NCBI RefSeq assembly: GCF_003814875.1 | Contig: NZ_RKQF01000001.1 | Location: 1,302,001-1,366,000 of the forward strand | Reading direction: 5' to 3' | DNA from: Streptomyces sp. Ag109_O5-1 | Lineage (GTDB): Bacteria; Actinomycetota; Actinomycetes; Streptomycetales; Streptomycetaceae | DNA length: 64,000 bases | Part shown: one piece after another, positions 16,734 through 24,889 of the stretch | Numbering within the stretch: position 1 is the stretch's first letter | Layout: every line of letters starts with the position of its first letter | Notes under the pieces: generated by a model | Databases searched by the model: none | What the model was told of the DNA's origin: nothing | The model's input: the letters and a program-made list of their open reading frames with translations, nothing else | Translations under genes and position numbers: made by a program

Positions 16734-17915
16734 TCAGGGCTCCTGCGGTGCCGTCCGGTGAACACTGCGTACGGCGGCCACATCGGCCGGGACCGCCGGT
16801 GCCGGGATGTGGGCGCTGAGATCGGCCAGGCGGCGCTTGACGCTGGCGGCGATGCCGGTGCCGAGGCGGTAACGGGTAGCGGTTGCGGCGTCGGCCGCGT
16901 GGTCGAGGAGGCGGTGGGCCTCGCGGCTGCGCATGCCGGTGTGGGTCAGGACGAGATGAGCGAGGCGGTGTTCGGCACCGGCGAGGGCCCGGCCGATGGC
17001 GTCGGCCGCGGCCAGGTCCACCCGGTTGTCGGGCGCCGCGAGCACGGCCGCCGCGCGGACCCTCCCGAGGTCGAGCAGGGTGACGCCCGCCGAGGCCGCC
17101 GCTGTCACCAGGCGGGCGGCGGCCGACGGCCCGATGCCGTTGCTGGCGACGGACAGCCGGGCGAGGTGCCCGTACGGCGCCCGGTCCAGCGCGTCGGCCA
17201 GCAACAGCGCGCCCTCGTCACCCAACCGCGCGGCGGACACGTACAGTTCATCGACCGCTCCCTGGGCGACCACGGCCGCCAGCGCCCGCGCACCGGCCTC
17301 GCCCAGCGGGTTGCCGCCGGCGAAGAGCCGCTCGATACGGCGCCCGTTGCCGGCCGCCGCCAGCAGCGCGTCGGCCAGGACAGCCGCTCCGGCCGGGTCC
17401 AGCCCGGTCTGGACGAGGTCGAGGGTGCGCAGGGAGCGGGCGGATTCGATCAGTTCGGCGGCCGCCCGGCCGCCCCCGCCGCCCAGCGGGTTGCGCTTGA
17501 GCCAGACGCCGGTGACGACCTGCGGTGAGGCGCGCAACTGGTCGGCGATCCGGCAGGCGCCGCCCGCCGTGATGCCGTTGCAGCCGAGGTAGAGCGTCTC
17601 CACCTCGGCGCCGGAACCGGCCACGGCTTCGGCGCCCTCGTCACCCAGCGCGTCCGTGCCGAGCAGCAGGTGCCGTACCGGAGCGGGGCCTTCGGCCAGC
17701 GCCTCGGCGATCAGGGCGGCGCCCGCCGCGCCGACGCCCTGCTTGCACAGGTCGAGCCGGCCGTCGGGCAGGGCGGTGCCGGCGGTGAAGTCCAGCCGCT
17801 CCCCGGCCGGGCGTCCGGCCCGCAACCAGTCCAGCAGCGGGGCGAGTTCGGCGGCCGGGCGCGGGGCGACGCGCGGTACCCCGGCGAAGGTCTCCCACGG
17901 TCGGTCCGCGCTCAC
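16734..17915 (-). CDS. Leucine-rich-repeat (ribonuclease-inhibitor-like) protein
   Basis: A protein of about 393 residues built of leucine-rich repeats of the RNase-inhibitor type, roughly 28 residues each. Recurrent units include LYLGCNGITAGGACRIADQL, LDLVQTGLDPAGAAVLADAL, LFAGGNPLGEAGARALAAVV and LSVASNGIGPSAAARLVTAA. These form a curved solenoid for protein or RNA-protein binding. There is no signal peptide. GTG starts at 17915 or 17918 overlap the stop of the upstream SDR-like gene (GTGA), so the two are coupled. It converges on the AAA+ gene with a 3-bp gap. A recognition or scaffold role within the cassette is inferred. Confidence 0.78.
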   Translation of the reverse strand: MSADRPWETFAGVPRVAPRPAAELAPLLDWLRAGRPAGERLDFTAGTALPDGRLDLCKQGVGAAGAALIAEALAEGPAPVRHLLLGTDALGDEGAEAVAGSGAEVETLYLGCNGITAGGACRIADQLRASPQVVTGVWLKRNPLGGGGGRAAAELIESARSLRTLDLVQTGLDPAGAAVLADALLAAAGNGRRIERLFAGGNPLGEAGARALAAVVAQGAVDELYVSAARLGDEGALLLADALDRAPYGHLARLSVASNGIGPSAAARLVTAAASAGVTLLDLGRVRAAAVLAAPDNRVDLAAADAIGRALAGAEHRLAHLVLTHTGMRSREAHRLLDHAADAATATRYRLGTGIAASVKRRLADLSAHIPAPAVPADVAAVRSVHRTAPQEP

Positions 17916-19240
17916 CACGCCGCCTCCCGGTAGTCCTTCAGGAACACCCCGGACACCGGGTCGCCCGCCTCGCCGCGCACGATCGGGTCGTAGACGCGGG
18001 CCGCCCCGTCAACGATGTCCAGGGGCGTGCGGAAGCCGGCACCGGCCATCCGGGCCTTCTTCGGGGCCGGGTTCTCGTCGGTGATCCAGCCGGTGTCGAC
18101 GGCGCACATGTGGACGCCCTGCTCGGCGAGTTCGGCCGCGCTGGTGCGGGTGAGCATGTTGAGGGCGGCCTTGGCCATGTTGGTGTGCGGATGGCCTGCC
18201 ATCTTGTTGCGGACGGCGAACCGGCCCTCGACTGCGGTCACGTTGACGACATAGCGGCGGGGGTGCGGGGAGGCGAGCAGCAGCGGCAGCAGCCGGTCGC
18301 ACAGCAGGGCCGGGGCGAGGGCGTTGACGAGCTGGGTCTCCAGGACCTCGGCGGGGTCGAGCTCGCCGAGCCGGGCCGACCAGGAGTTCTCGGGCGAGGG
18401 GTCGGGCAGCAGCCCGGCCTCGTCGGCCTCCCGCAGCGCGACGGGCAGGGACGCGGCTCCGCTCTCCAGCATGCGCATCGGCGTGAATCCGGGGGCCTGC
18501 CGGGTGCCCGGAGGCAGTGCGTCGCGTTCACCGGAGGCCAGCAGGGCGTAGGACTCGGGCGGCCGGCGTACGGTCTGGGCCGCGTTGTTGACGAGGATGT
18601 CCAGAGGCTCGCCCTCCTGCCGCAACTCCTCGCAGAGTCCCAGCACTTGGCGCGGGTCGCGCAGGTCGACGGCGAGGACGGTGAGGCGGTCCAGCCACTT
18701 GGCGCTGCCCGGCGCGGCCTCGAAGCGGCGCCGGGTGTCATGCGGGAAACGCGAGGTGAGCAGGACTTCGGCGCCGTCGCGCAGCATCATCAGCGCCAGC
18801 TGGAAGCCGATCTTCACTCTGCCGCCGGTGAGCAGCACGCGGCGGCCGCCGAGGTCGGTGCTCAGGGCCCGGCGGGCGGTGTTGTCGGTGGCGCAGTCGG
18901 GACAGAGTCGGTGGTAGAAGGTGTCGACCTGCCGATAGGGCGACTTGCAGACGTAGCAGGTGCGCGGCTTGTGGAAGACGCCTCCGGCACCGGGCACGGC
19001 GAGGGGCGCGTCCTCGCGGCGGTCCAGGGCGCCGGTCGCGGTCGCGGCCATCGCGGCGGCGTCGGCCGTGGACACCTCGCTGCTGCGCGTCCGGCGGCGG
19101 CGCAGTCGTCCGTCGCGGGCGAAGGAGGCGGCGACCTGCTCGGCGCGCAGCCGCACCGGGTCGTCGACAGGCAGTGCCCGCAGCTTCCCCACGACTTCAT
19201 GGAAGGCGGCCAGTTCCGCCTCGGTGATCGCCACGCTCAT
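17912..19240 (-). CDS. SDR-fold protein with N-terminal zinc ribbon, catalytic Tyr missing
   Basis: A 442-residue protein. Residues about 95-116 carry CYVC and CPDC, a four-Cys zinc ribbon. A Rossmann fold follows with VLLTGGRVKIGFQLA in place of the usual TGxxxGIG, then DILVNNAAQT. The expected YxxxK motif reads TNMAK with no Tyr nearby, and the catalytic Ser position is VTAVEG. The fold is SDR but classical dehydrogenase chemistry is doubtful; it may bind NAD or a nucleotide. The ATG at 19240 lies 27 bp downstream of tRNA-like gene 2 on the same strand, so transcription from the tRNA promoter could reach it. It overlaps the LRR gene at its end. Confidence 0.8.
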   Translation of the reverse strand: MSVAITEAELAAFHEVVGKLRALPVDDPVRLRAEQVAASFARDGRLRRRRTRSSEVSTADAAAMAATATGALDRREDAPLAVPGAGGVFHKPRTCYVCKSPYRQVDTFYHRLCPDCATDNTARRALSTDLGGRRVLLTGGRVKIGFQLALMMLRDGAEVLLTSRFPHDTRRRFEAAPGSAKWLDRLTVLAVDLRDPRQVLGLCEELRQEGEPLDILVNNAAQTVRRPPESYALLASGERDALPPGTRQAPGFTPMRMLESGAASLPVALREADEAGLLPDPSPENSWSARLGELDPAEVLETQLVNALAPALLCDRLLPLLLASPHPRRYVVNVTAVEGRFAVRNKMAGHPHTNMAKAALNMLTRTSAAELAEQGVHMCAVDTGWITDENPAPKKARMAGAGFRTPLDIVDGAARVYDPIVRGEAGDPVSGVFLKDYREAAW

Positions 19241-19267
19241 CCGTCCCGCCCCGTGTCCGCCGTACCG

Positions 19268-19339
19268 CGGTCCCGGCCGGATTCGAACCGGCGTATCCAC
19301 CTTGACAGGGTGGCGAGTCTGCCTCTGCTCTACGGGACC
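19268..19339 (-). tRNA. tRNA-like gene 2, anticodon GTC (Asp-like)
   Basis: On the minus strand this folds well: acceptor GGTCCCG/CGGGACC (7 bp perfect), D-arm GAGCAGAGGCAGACTC, anticodon stem CCACC/GGTGG with loop CTGTCAA (anticodon GTC), 4-nt variable loop, T-arm GCCGG-TTCGAAT-CCGGC, discriminator G. The D-loop AGAGGCAG and short variable loop differ from what I recall of canonical Streptomyces tRNA-Asp. No CCA is encoded. It lies between tRNA-like gene 3 and the SDR-like gene, all on the same strand. Confidence 0.7.
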
Positions 19340-19350
19340 TCGTCACACGG

Positions 19351-19421
19351 CCCGGACGACCGGATTCGAACCGGTGTGTCCGCCTTGCCAAGGCGTGCGC
19401 CTGCCTCTGCGCTACGTCCGG
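19351..19421 (-). tRNA. tRNA-like gene 3, anticodon GGC (Ala-like)
   Basis: Minus-strand fold: acceptor CCGGACG/CGTCCGG (7 bp perfect, unusually beginning with C), D-arm GCGCAGAGGCAGGCGC identical to tRNA-like gene 1, anticodon stem CGCC/GGCG with loop TTGGCAA (anticodon GGC), T-arm ACCGG-TTCGAAT-CCGGT, discriminator G. One nucleotide is missing at the D/anticodon junction. The acceptor lacks the G3-U70 pair required for alanylation (third pair G-C), so Ala charging is unlikely. Confidence 0.65.
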
Positions 19422-19432
19422 CCGCGCGCCCG

Positions 19433-19438
19433 GATCCT
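19433..19438 (-). promoter_or_regulatory. -10 element for tRNA-like genes 2 and 3
   Basis: TAGGAT on the minus strand lies 11 bp before the 5' end of tRNA-like gene 3. The same distance separates a TACGAT (13427-13432) from tRNA-like gene 1. No convincing -35 was seen. The promoter probably drives tRNA-like 3, tRNA-like 2, and perhaps the SDR-like and LRR genes. Confidence 0.45.
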
Positions 19439-19488
19439 AACCTGGTGAGGGCGTGCGGTCGTACACGTTTTCCCGGGACGGATGTGGT

Positions 19489-19743
19489 TCAGCGGGACGC
19501 GCGCCGGAGTTCTAGGCGTTCCTTCTCGGACAGGCCGCCCCAGACGCCGAAGCGTTCGTCGTTGTCCATCGCGTACTCCAGGCAGGCCGAACGCATCTCG
19601 CACATACCGCAGATGCGCTTCGCCTCGCGTACCGAGCTGCCGGGCTCGGGAAAGAAGAAGTCCGCCCCGGTCTGCGCGCACAGCGCCTGCGCCTGCCAGG
19701 CCGGGACGGGCGTGCGGGGCGGGGTGATGGTGTCGAAGTACAT
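19489..19743 (-). CDS. WhiB-like (Wbl) iron-sulfur transcription factor
   Basis: An 84-residue Wbl protein. Four conserved Cys are present: ALCAQTG, then CGMC and ACLEYA; they bind a [4Fe-4S] cluster. The GVWGG turn and a basic C-terminus (LSEKERLELRRASR) complete the family signature. Wbl proteins act with sigma factors to control development, redox response or antibiotic resistance; the subtype cannot be set from sequence. The start MYFDTITPP at 19743 is followed by family similarity within 15 residues. It is transcribed divergently from the glyoxalase-like gene. Confidence 0.9.
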   Translation of the reverse strand: MYFDTITPPRTPVPAWQAQALCAQTGADFFFPEPGSSVREAKRICGMCEMRSACLEYAMDNDERFGVWGGLSEKERLELRRASR

Positions 19744-20003
19744 GGCCAGGATCGTGCCGTGCGGCGAAAAACGTTCGCTCAACGCCTGCTCAACGCGGCG
19801 GCGGCACACCACGGCAGTCTCGATGATGCGCGTCCGCGCCCCGCCTGCGCACGGCGGCGCGCGCAACGGATTCAAAACACGGCGGGTGCGTCCAGTAACC
19901 CACGGTAACCGGTGCGGGTGCGCGTGGTACGGCAGCGATTGTCGGCGGGCGGTGGAAGACTCGGCGGAGCAGAGAACGCGACCCCCTTCCGAGGAGGGCG
20001 AAG

Positions 20004-20795
20004 ATGCTCACCACCCGTTTCGTCAACGGCGCACCCAACTGGATCGACCTCGGCACCCCCGAGATCGACGGCGCCACCTCCTTCTACAACGGTCTCTTCG
20101 GCTGGCAGTTCCAGTCGGCGGGGCCCGACGCCGGCGGTTACGGATTCTTCCAACTGGACGGCAAAACCGTCGCCGGTGGTATGCAGACCACCCCCGAGCA
20201 GGGTCCGCCGTCCTGGAGCGTGTACTTCCAGAGCGAGGACGCGCAGGCCACCGCCAAGCTCGCCGAGCAGGCGCACGGCAGCGTCCTCGCCCAGCCGATG
20301 GACGTGATGGGCCAGGGCCGTCTGGCGATCCTCGCCGACCAGGCGGGCGTGCCCTTCGGTATCTGGCAGCCCGCGCTGACCAAGGGCGTCGACGTGGCGG
20401 GCGATCCGGGTTCGCTGTGCTGGGTCGAGCTGTACACCCCGGACATCGCGTTGGCCGCCGCTTTCTACCACAAGGTGCTCGGCCTGGAGACCTCCGGAGT
20501 CCCCTTCCCCGGTGGCACCTACACCTGTGTCAACCCGGCGGACGGCGGCGACGAGTCGATGTTCGGCGGGATGGTCCCGCTGGCCGAGGACCCGGCCGAG
20601 GCACAGGCGGGCGCGTACTGGCTGCCGTACTTCGAGGTCGAGGACCCGGACGCGGTGGTCGAGAAGGCCCAGCAGACGGGCGGCAGGGTGCGGATGCCGG
20701 CCACGACGCTGGAAGGCGTGGGCCGCATGGCCAAGCTGGCCGACCCGTACGGCGCCCGCTTCGCGGTGATCAGAGGCGAGCCGCAGCAGAGTTGA
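20004..20795 (+). CDS. VOC-family (glyoxalase/bleomycin-resistance fold) protein
   Basis: A 263-residue protein with two vicinal-oxygen-chelate modules: residues about 5-120 (NWIDLGTPEIDGATSFYNGLFGWQ) and 135-258 (CWVELYTPDIALAAAFYHKVLGLE). Both contain the betaalphabetabetabeta pattern of the glyoxalase fold. Tandem VOC proteins of this size are common in Streptomyces and often annotated as hydroxylases or antigen CFP30B-like; the activity is unknown. A strong GAGGAGGG ribosome binding site precedes the ATG. It converges with the LacI gene. Confidence 0.85.
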   Translation: MLTTRFVNGAPNWIDLGTPEIDGATSFYNGLFGWQFQSAGPDAGGYGFFQLDGKTVAGGMQTTPEQGPPSWSVYFQSEDAQATAKLAEQAHGSVLAQPMDVMGQGRLAILADQAGVPFGIWQPALTKGVDVAGDPGSLCWVELYTPDIALAAAFYHKVLGLETSGVPFPGGTYTCVNPADGGDESMFGGMVPLAEDPAEAQAGAYWLPYFEVEDPDAVVEKAQQTGGRVRMPATTLEGVGRMAKLADPYGARFAVIRGEPQQS

Positions 20796-20807
20796 GCCGG
20801 GCAGGGG

Positions 20808-21851
20808 TCAGGCGGAAGCGCGTCGTACCAGTGTCGTGGGCAGGATGAGACTGGATGGCGCGCCCGTCGCCGGCTTGCCGCGGGTCAGGGCGCGCAGCAG
20901 CAGTCGTGCCATCAACCGGCCCATCTCCTCTATGTCCTGACGGACCGTCGTCAGTGACGGCGCGCTCTGCTCGGTGACCGGCAGCACGTCGTCGAAGCCG
21001 ATCACGGCCACGTCCTCGGGCACCCGGCGGCCGCGCTCGCGCAGGACGCGCAGGGCGCCGAGCGCGGTGAGGTCGTTGGCGGCGAAGACGGCGTCCACGT
21101 CCGGGCAGCGGTCGAGGAGTTCGCCCATCGCGCGTTCGCCGCCGCCCACGGTGAAGTCGCTCAGGACGACCAGGCGCGGATCGGGCTCCCCCATGACGTC
21201 CCGGTAGCCCTGGAGGCGGTCGGCCGCCGACGTCTGGTCGAGGGGTCCGGTGATGTGCGCGATCCGCCTCCGGCCGAGGCCCACGAGATGCCGTACGGCG
21301 TCCTGGGCGCCGCCCCGGTTGTCGCAGTCGACGTAGACGGCGCTGTTCGAGCCGTCGCTCCAGCCGGGCCGTCCGCCGAACACGGTGGGGACTCCGGCGC
21401 CCTCGATCAGACCGGGCAGCGGGTCGTCGAGGTGCAGGGAGAAGACGAGTGCGCCGTCGACATGGCCGCCGGCGAGATAGCGGGCCACGCGCGTATGGTC
21501 GTCCCGTCCCTCGGTGAGCAGCAGTACGAGTTGGTTGTCGTGGGCGGTCAACTCCTTGCTGATGCCGCGTAGTTGGAGGGCGAAGAAGGGGTCGGTGAAG
21601 ATCCGGGTCTCGGGTTCGGCGATGACCACGGCGACGGCGTCGTGCCGTTTGGTCACCAGGCTGCGGGCCGCCTGGTTGGGGACGTAGCCGAGTTCCTCGA
21701 CGGCCTGCCGGACCCGCTCGACGAGGGGTTCGCGCACCCCGTCCCCGCCGTTGACCACCCGTGACACGGTGGCCCGGGACACCCCGGCGCGTGCGGCCAC
21801 GGCCTCCAGCGTGGGGCGCGACACTGCCTCGGACACTTCGGCCCTCCTCAT
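20808..21851 (-). CDS. LacI-family transcriptional regulator
   Basis: A 347-residue repressor. The N-terminal helix-turn-helix and hinge read TLEAVAARAGVSRATVSRVVNG with the LacI-type YVPNQAARSL following; residues about 75-340 form a periplasmic-binding-protein-like sugar-sensing domain with FAANDLTALGALR and VAVIGFDD. The start at 21851 is the first Met before the helix-turn-helix (MRRAEVSEAVSRP). No sugar transport or hydrolase genes lie next to it in this window, so its target is elsewhere. The ligand is not predictable. Confidence 0.9.
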   Translation of the reverse strand: MRRAEVSEAVSRPTLEAVAARAGVSRATVSRVVNGGDGVREPLVERVRQAVEELGYVPNQAARSLVTKRHDAVAVVIAEPETRIFTDPFFALQLRGISKELTAHDNQLVLLLTEGRDDHTRVARYLAGGHVDGALVFSLHLDDPLPGLIEGAGVPTVFGGRPGWSDGSNSAVYVDCDNRGGAQDAVRHLVGLGRRRIAHITGPLDQTSAADRLQGYRDVMGEPDPRLVVLSDFTVGGGERAMGELLDRCPDVDAVFAANDLTALGALRVLRERGRRVPEDVAVIGFDDVLPVTEQSAPSLTTVRQDIEEMGRLMARLLLRALTRGKPATGAPSSLILPTTLVRRASA

Positions 21852-21971
21852 CGGCGGCTGGCGATCAGGATAGCTCCGGTCGAACGGGGTGATGGGAGCG
21901 CTCACGCATGTAGGGGGCCGCGGACCGCGGAGCCATGGTCCGCTCACCCGCCCAACGGCGAAGTCCCGCCG

Positions 21972-22991
21972 TCAGGAGGACTGTTCGGGCTTGGCCCGGC
22001 TGGGCTGGACGCGTTTCGGCTCGCCCGGCATCTTGGGGTACTCGGGCGGATACGGCAGGTCCCCGAGACCGTGTTCCTGCTCGTCACGGCGGGCGAGCTC
22101 CAGGAGCGCGTCGAGGGAGTGGGCATGGCCGTCCATGTCGGCGTGCACATCGCCGACTTCGGCGAACCGGGCGGGCATCGTGACCAGGTCGAAGTCCTCC
22201 GGCCGCACGTCGTCGACCTCCTCCCAGCGCAGCGGCGCGGAGACGGGGGCGTTCGGGCGGGGCCGCAGGGAGTAGGCGGAGGCGATGGTGCGGTCGCGCG
22301 CCGTCTGGTTGTAGTCGACGAAGATGCGCTCACCGCGTTCCTCCTTCCACCACTTGATCGTCACCCGGTCGGGCATCCGCCGCTCCAGTTCGCGGCCCAC
22401 CGCGATGGCGGCGCGCCTGACCTGGGTGAAGGTCCAGCGGGGTTCGATGGGCACGAAGACATGCAGACCGCGGCCGCCGGAGGTCTTGGGCCAGCCGCGC
22501 AGCCCGCCGAACTCTTCAAGGACGGCGCGCAGTTCGTGGGCGGCACGGACGGCGTCGCCGAAGTCGGTGCCGGGCTGGGGATCGAGGTCGATGCGGAGTT
22601 CGTCGGGCCGGTCGACGTCATCGCGGCGCACCGGCCAGGGGTGGAAGGTGAGCGTGCCGTACTGGGCGGCCCACACCACCGCGGCCTCCTCGGTGGGGCA
22701 CATCTCGTCGGCGGTGCGGCCGCTGGGGAAGGTGATGTGGGCGGTCGGGATCCAGTCGGGCATGCCCTTGGGGGCGCGCTTCTGGTAGAACCACTCGCCG
22801 TCGACGCCGTCCGGGTAGCGCTGGAGGGTGGTGGGCCGGTCGCGCAGGGCGCGCAGGATGCCGGGGGCGACGGCCGCGTAGTAGCGGGCGACGTCCAGCT
22901 TGGTGAAACCGCGCTCCGGGAAGAAGACCTTGTCTGGGCTGGACAGCCGTACGGTGCGGCCGGCCACCTCCAGTTCCACCGCGTTGCCCAT
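21972..22991 (-). CDS. LigD-type polymerase/primase domain protein (NHEJ)
   Basis: A 339-residue stand-alone polymerase domain of the archaeo-eukaryotic primase type found in bacterial LigD. Key elements are SSPDKVFFPERGFTK, LRIDLDPQPGT with the two metal-binding Asp, KTSGGRGLHVFVPI, and FVDYNQTARDRTIASAYS with the third Asp. It would extend or fill DNA or RNA ends at double-strand breaks during non-homologous end joining with Ku and a ligase. A ligase gene lies about 0.8 kb away in the opposite orientation (23766); Ku is not in this window. The start MGNAVELEVAGRTV matches the family. Confidence 0.88.
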   Translation of the reverse strand: MGNAVELEVAGRTVRLSSPDKVFFPERGFTKLDVARYYAAVAPGILRALRDRPTTLQRYPDGVDGEWFYQKRAPKGMPDWIPTAHITFPSGRTADEMCPTEEAAVVWAAQYGTLTFHPWPVRRDDVDRPDELRIDLDPQPGTDFGDAVRAAHELRAVLEEFGGLRGWPKTSGGRGLHVFVPIEPRWTFTQVRRAAIAVGRELERRMPDRVTIKWWKEERGERIFVDYNQTARDRTIASAYSLRPRPNAPVSAPLRWEEVDDVRPEDFDLVTMPARFAEVGDVHADMDGHAHSLDALLELARRDEQEHGLGDLPYPPEYPKMPGEPKRVQPSRAKPEQSS

Positions 22992-23048
22992 GCGGCCACG
23001 GTAGGCGCACGGCCCCCACCCCGCATATCGGCCTGCGGCCGCCGCTTC

Positions 23049-23609
23049 TCAGCTCCGGGGCACGGCCCAGGTGACGGCGGGCCGGCCTTCGACGTCGTAG
23101 ACGATCCGGTCGGGACGGCTCCCCCTGGCCAGGCCGAACGTGAGCTTCCCGCGCAGGCAGTCGCCCGGTCCCACGGCCGCACCCGAGACGGGATAGGCCG
23201 GGGCCGGTACGCCGTATCCGCTGAGCCCCAGCGGCTTGACCCGGGTGCCGTCCGCGAGGCGGAGCGTCCAGGGGGACTGGGCGACGATGACATTGGTGCT
23301 GTCGGCGTCGGCGCACGTCCTGACCTCCAGTACGGCCCACTCGGGGTCGGGGAAGTCGGCGAGGCCGTCGGGGAGGTGCACGCCCTTCACGGGCTGGGTG
23401 TAGGTGAGGGCCGCGGTCGTGGCGGCGATGTAACTGCCGTCGCCGTCGATGTCCTTCCAGTGCCGGCCGGACCCGAGCGTGAGCGCCTTGGCGGCGGTCG
23501 TGGACGTGGGCGCGGGACTGGACGCCTCGCCGTCGACGGCACCGCCGCCGGTACAGGCCGTGGCGCCGACCAGCAGCAGGGCAGCGGCGACGGTCGTGCG
23601 GATGCGCAT
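23049..23609 (-). CDS. Putative lipoprotein
   Basis: A 186-residue exported lipoprotein with signal MRIRTTVAAALLLVGATAC, the Cys being the lipidation site, then a Ser/Thr/Pro linker and a globular domain containing DIDGDGSYIAATTAALTY and EVRTCADADSTNVIVAQSPW. Two further Cys may form a disulfide. It lies 57 bp upstream of the LigD-polymerase gene on the same strand, but functional linkage is doubtful. I do not recognise a characterised family. Confidence 0.75.
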   Translation of the reverse strand: MRIRTTVAAALLLVGATACTGGGAVDGEASSPAPTSTTAAKALTLGSGRHWKDIDGDGSYIAATTAALTYTQPVKGVHLPDGLADFPDPEWAVLEVRTCADADSTNVIVAQSPWTLRLADGTRVKPLGLSGYGVPAPAYPVSGAAVGPGDCLRGKLTFGLARGSRPDRIVYDVEGRPAVTWAVPRS

Positions 23610-23765
23610 GGATGTTCCCCCGTGGTGCGTTCGTGGTCGAGGAGCATCATCCGAGCCGGGCGGGCGCTGTGCGGCCCCTGTGTCCAGGTTGTGATCAACA
23701 GGCGTCCCCGGGACGGCGGCTTCCGCGACGGGCGGGCGCCCGGGACCGCTCGTAGAGTCGGACGC

Positions 23766-24830
23766 ATGGAGCTGCCGGTGATGCCGCCCGTGAAGCCGAT
23801 GCTCGCCAAGTCGGTGGCGACGATCCCGCCGGACATGCAGTACGAGGCGAAGTGGGACGGCTTCCGCGCGATCGTGTTCCGGGACGGCGCCGAGGTGGAG
23901 CTCGGCAGCCGCACCGGGAAGCCGCTGACCAGGTACTTTCCCGAGCTGGTGGCGGCTCTGAAGCAGCGGGTGCCAAAACGGTGCGTGCTGGACGGGGAGA
24001 TCGTGATCGCCCGGGAGGGCCGGCTGGACTTCGACGCGCTGACCGAGCGGATCCATCCGGCGGACTCCCGGGTGCGCACGCTGGCCGAGCGGACCCCTGC
24101 TTCCTTCGTCGCCTTCGACCTGCTCGCACTGGACGACGAGTCGCTCCTCGACGTCCCGCTCACCGACCGCCGCGCCCTGCTCACCAGGGCCCTGACCGGA
24201 GTGACCCCACCCGTGCACCTGGCACCCGCGACCACCGATGTCGAGGTGGCCCGGCAGTGGTTCGAGGAGTACGAGGGGGCGGGCCTCGACGGGGTCATCG
24301 CGAAGCCGCTCACCCTGCGCTATCGACAGAACGAGCGCGCCATGTTCAAGGTCAAGCACGAGCGGACGGCCGATGTCGTGGTGGCGGGCTACCGCTTCCA
24401 CAAGAGCGGCCCGGTGGTGGGCTCACTGCTGCTGGGCCTGTACGACGACCGGGGCGCCCTCCAGCACGTCGGAGTGTCGGCCGCGTTCCCGATGAAGCGG
24501 CGGGCGGAGCTGATCGAGGAACTGGAGCCGCTGCGCATGGCCGACGCCTCCGGGCATCCCTGGGCGGCCTGGACGGAGGAGACCGCCCATGAGTCGGCCA
24601 GGCTCCCCGGGGCGCCGAGCCGCTGGTCGGGCAAGAAGGACCTGTCCTGGGTGCCGCTGCGGCCGGAGCGGGTGGCCGAGGTGGCCTACGACCACATGGA
24701 GAACGGGGCGCGGTTCCGGCACACGGCCCGCTTCCGCCGCTGGCGCCCGGACCGCACGCCGGAGAGCTGTACCTACGCGCAACTGGAGGAACCGGTGCGC
24801 TACGACCTCACGCGGATCCTGGGGTCGTAG
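23766..24830 (+). CDS. ATP-dependent DNA ligase (LigC/LigD ligase type)
   Basis: A 354-residue ligase. The nucleotidyl-transferase motif I is YEAKWDGFRAI with the adenylated Lys near residue 29; further motifs are LDGEIVI (III), FVAFDLLALD (IIIa), DGVIAKPL (IV) and MFKVKHERTADVVVAGYR (V). A C-terminal OB domain follows. Stand-alone enzymes of this length are LigC-like and work in end joining or base-excision repair. It is close to, but divergent from, the stand-alone LigD-type polymerase. The ATG at 23766 fits MELPVMPPVKPMLAKS, the usual start. Confidence 0.9.
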   Translation: MELPVMPPVKPMLAKSVATIPPDMQYEAKWDGFRAIVFRDGAEVELGSRTGKPLTRYFPELVAALKQRVPKRCVLDGEIVIAREGRLDFDALTERIHPADSRVRTLAERTPASFVAFDLLALDDESLLDVPLTDRRALLTRALTGVTPPVHLAPATTDVEVARQWFEEYEGAGLDGVIAKPLTLRYRQNERAMFKVKHERTADVVVAGYRFHKSGPVVGSLLLGLYDDRGALQHVGVSAAFPMKRRAELIEELEPLRMADASGHPWAAWTEETAHESARLPGAPSRWSGKKDLSWVPLRPERVAEVAYDHMENGARFRHTARFRRWRPDRTPESCTYAQLEEPVRYDLTRILGS

Positions 24831-24889
24831 TCCCTCCCTATGGCCACCGATGAACCGATGAGCACACAATCTCAAAGGGGCGAACGGGG

